Assembly: GCF_900156815.1 (NCBI RefSeq)
Contig: NZ_FTOT01000006.1
Span: 1-64,000, forward strand
DNA: 64,000 nucleotides
Reading direction: 5' to 3'
From: Gemmobacter megaterium
Lineage (GTDB): Bacteria > Pseudomonadota > Alphaproteobacteria > Rhodobacterales > Rhodobacteraceae
Of this stretch, positions 63,085 to 64,000 are shown piece after piece. The notes under the pieces are model-generated. The model was not told where the DNA came from and did no database searches. It worked only from the letters and a program-made list of their open reading frames with translations. How positions within the stretch are numbered: the stretch's first letter is position 1; each line of letters begins with the position of its first letter. The position numbers and the translations under genes are program-made.

Positions 63085-64000
63085 ATGAGCCGCATCGCCT
63101 ATTTCGCCGATCTGATGACAACCCTGTTCGAGCGTCGTCCGGGCAAGCCGGATGTCGCCAGCCGGGCGCCAATTGCCGAACTGTGCGCCGCGCTGCTGTC
63201 GTCGCGGGGCGAAGTCTCGGGTGCGCGGCTGGCGCGGGATATTCTGGCGCATTACGCCCGCCTTGATGCGGAGGGGCGTCGCGCCTTCTTTGCCTATCTG
63301 GCCGCCGATCTTGATCTGGACCCTGATCGGCTGACCGAGGCCGCTGCGGCCTACAAGGCCAAGCGGGACGCGCGCACCCTTGCGAAGCTGACGCGCGAGG
63401 CAGAGCCGCGGCGACAGGAACTGTTCCGGCGGCTCAACCAGGCGCCGGGCGCCACGGGCGAGTTGGTGAGGATGCGGCTGGATCTGCTGAACCTGCTGCC
63501 CGAGGCGCCCGAGCTGGGCGTGATCGACCCGGATTTCCAGCATCTGTTCGCCAGCTGGTTCAACCGCGGCTTTCTGGTGTTGCGGCACATCGACTGGCGG
63601 ACACCGGCCAATATCCTGGAAAAGATCATCGAATACGAGGCAGTCCATGCCATCAACGACTGGGACGATCTGCAACGCCGCCTGCGGCCGAACGACCGGC
63701 GCTGCTTTGCGTTCTTTCACCCCGCGATGCCGGAGGAACCGCTGATCTTTGTCGAGGTGGCGTTGACAAAGGGGGTTCCCGGTTCAGTCCAGACCCTGCT
63801 TGCCGAAGGGCGGACCCCGTTGGCCGATGGCGAGTTCGACACGGCGGTGTTCTATTCCATCTCCAACTGTCAGGAAGGGCTGCGTGGCATTTCCTTTGGC
63901 AATTCGCTGATCAAGCAGGTCGTCGAGGAGGTGAGGGTCGATCTGCCGCAGGTCAGCCGCTATGTCACATTGTCGCCGGTGCCCACGCTGGCCCGGTGGC
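63085..64000 (+). CDS. matA: Malonyl-CoA decarboxylase (5' part; continues past the window)
   Basis: Malonyl-CoA decarboxylase converts malonyl-CoA to acetyl-CoA and CO2. Of the protein, 305 residues are visible (full length is about 450). They contain the N-terminal helical domain with LQRRLRPNDRRCFAFFHPAMPEEPLIFVEVALTKGVP and AVFYSISNCQEGLRGISFGNSLIKQVV (in parts), which are typical of the family, including the beginning of the C-terminal GNAT-like catalytic domain. The catalytic residues further on are outside the window. A malonyl-CoA synthetase (matB) is expected downstream. It completes the uptake-to-acetyl-CoA route with matPQM. Confidence 0.9.
   Translation, partial: MSRIAYFADLMTTLFERRPGKPDVASRAPIAELCAALLSSRGEVSGARLARDILAHYARLDAEGRRAFFAYLAADLDLDPDRLTEAAAAYKAKRDARTLAKLTREAEPRRQELFRRLNQAPGATGELVRMRLDLLNLLPEAPELGVIDPDFQHLFASWFNRGFLVLRHIDWRTPANILEKIIEYEAVHAINDWDDLQRRLRPNDRRCFAFFHPAMPEEPLIFVEVALTKGVPGSVQTLLAEGRTPLADGEFDTAVFYSISNCQEGLRGISFGNSLIKQVVEEVRVDLPQVSRYVTLSPVPTLARW

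Noticed and set aside
1-64000. CRISPR array, prophage, rRNA and tRNA genes.
   Set aside because: No repeat-spacer pattern, no phage structural or integrase genes, and no RNA gene was recognised in the gaps.

Overview
The window is a GC-rich chromosomal segment from an alphaproteobacterium, most likely a Rhodobacteraceae (Paracoccus/Roseobacter-type). The evidence is the protein sequences (BhcC-like aldolase, DUF2125, DUF3035, DUF1674/SdhAF4 and Tim44-like proteins, and a DinB with a zinc-ribbon N-terminus) and the origin-proximal gene order maf-aroE-coaE-dnaQ-secB and hemJ-rho-mnmE-mnmG-rsmG-parA-parB. No rRNA, tRNA, CRISPR array or prophage was recognised. Nearly all the DNA is coding, and many genes overlap by 1-14 bases.

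Layout. 1-450: right end of an IS5-type insertion sequence abutting a probable gene remnant. 0.6-4.6 kb: amino-acid catabolic group with a BhcC/D-threonine-aldolase-type enzyme divergent from an amidase and a DadA-type FAD dehydrogenase. 4.6-8.3 kb (minus strand): rpsA, then ihfB-lapA-trpF-GNAT. 8.6-11.8 kb: secB convergent with the overlapping minus-strand operon maf-aroE-coaE-dnaQ. 11.8-12.2 kb: the only gap above 300 bases, an AT-rich stretch with DnaA-box-like sites and the probable oriC. 12.2-19.6 kb: hemJ, rho and the mnmE-mnmG-rsmG-parA-parB run. 19.6-23.9 kb: hemW, rdgB-rph, hrcA-grpE. 23.9-36.5 kb: mutS, maeB, a lipoprotein hydrolase, mutL-rmuC, two M16 peptidases and a DUF3035 lipoprotein. 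36.5-41.8 kb: lspA, purH, a heparinase-like protein, rsmB. 41.9-48.9 kb: SdhAF4-like protein, Hsp20, IMPase-family phosphatase, TldE/PmbA, DUF2125, an SDR-crotonase pair, pyrF. 49.0-54.5 kb: secreted SH3-like protein, NfeD-SPFH pair, TspO, Smr-MltA-Tim44-like, FxsA. 54.7-58.0 kb: ffh-GNAT-chorismate mutase-rpsP-rimM. 58.1-64.0 kb: dinB and a malonate catabolic cluster (GntR regulator, TRAP transporter matPQM, malonyl-CoA decarboxylase cut by the window end).

The central theme is chromosome replication and segregation. A candidate oriC is followed within 8 kb by parAB, and three near-identical 16-bp parS palindromes lie at 15.4, 20.8 and 30.2 kb. One contains the mnmG start codon and one spans the rdgB stop codon. 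The gene order also carries signs of rearrangement near the origin. The alphaproteobacterial secB-fxsA neighbourhood is split into two blocks about 45 kb apart, and the expected neighbours of rpsA (cmk), trpF (trpB) and rimM (trmD) are missing. The two peripheral modules, BhcC-like/amidase/DadA on the left beside an IS end and dinB/malonate on the right, look like accessory metabolic cargo at the edges of a housekeeping core.
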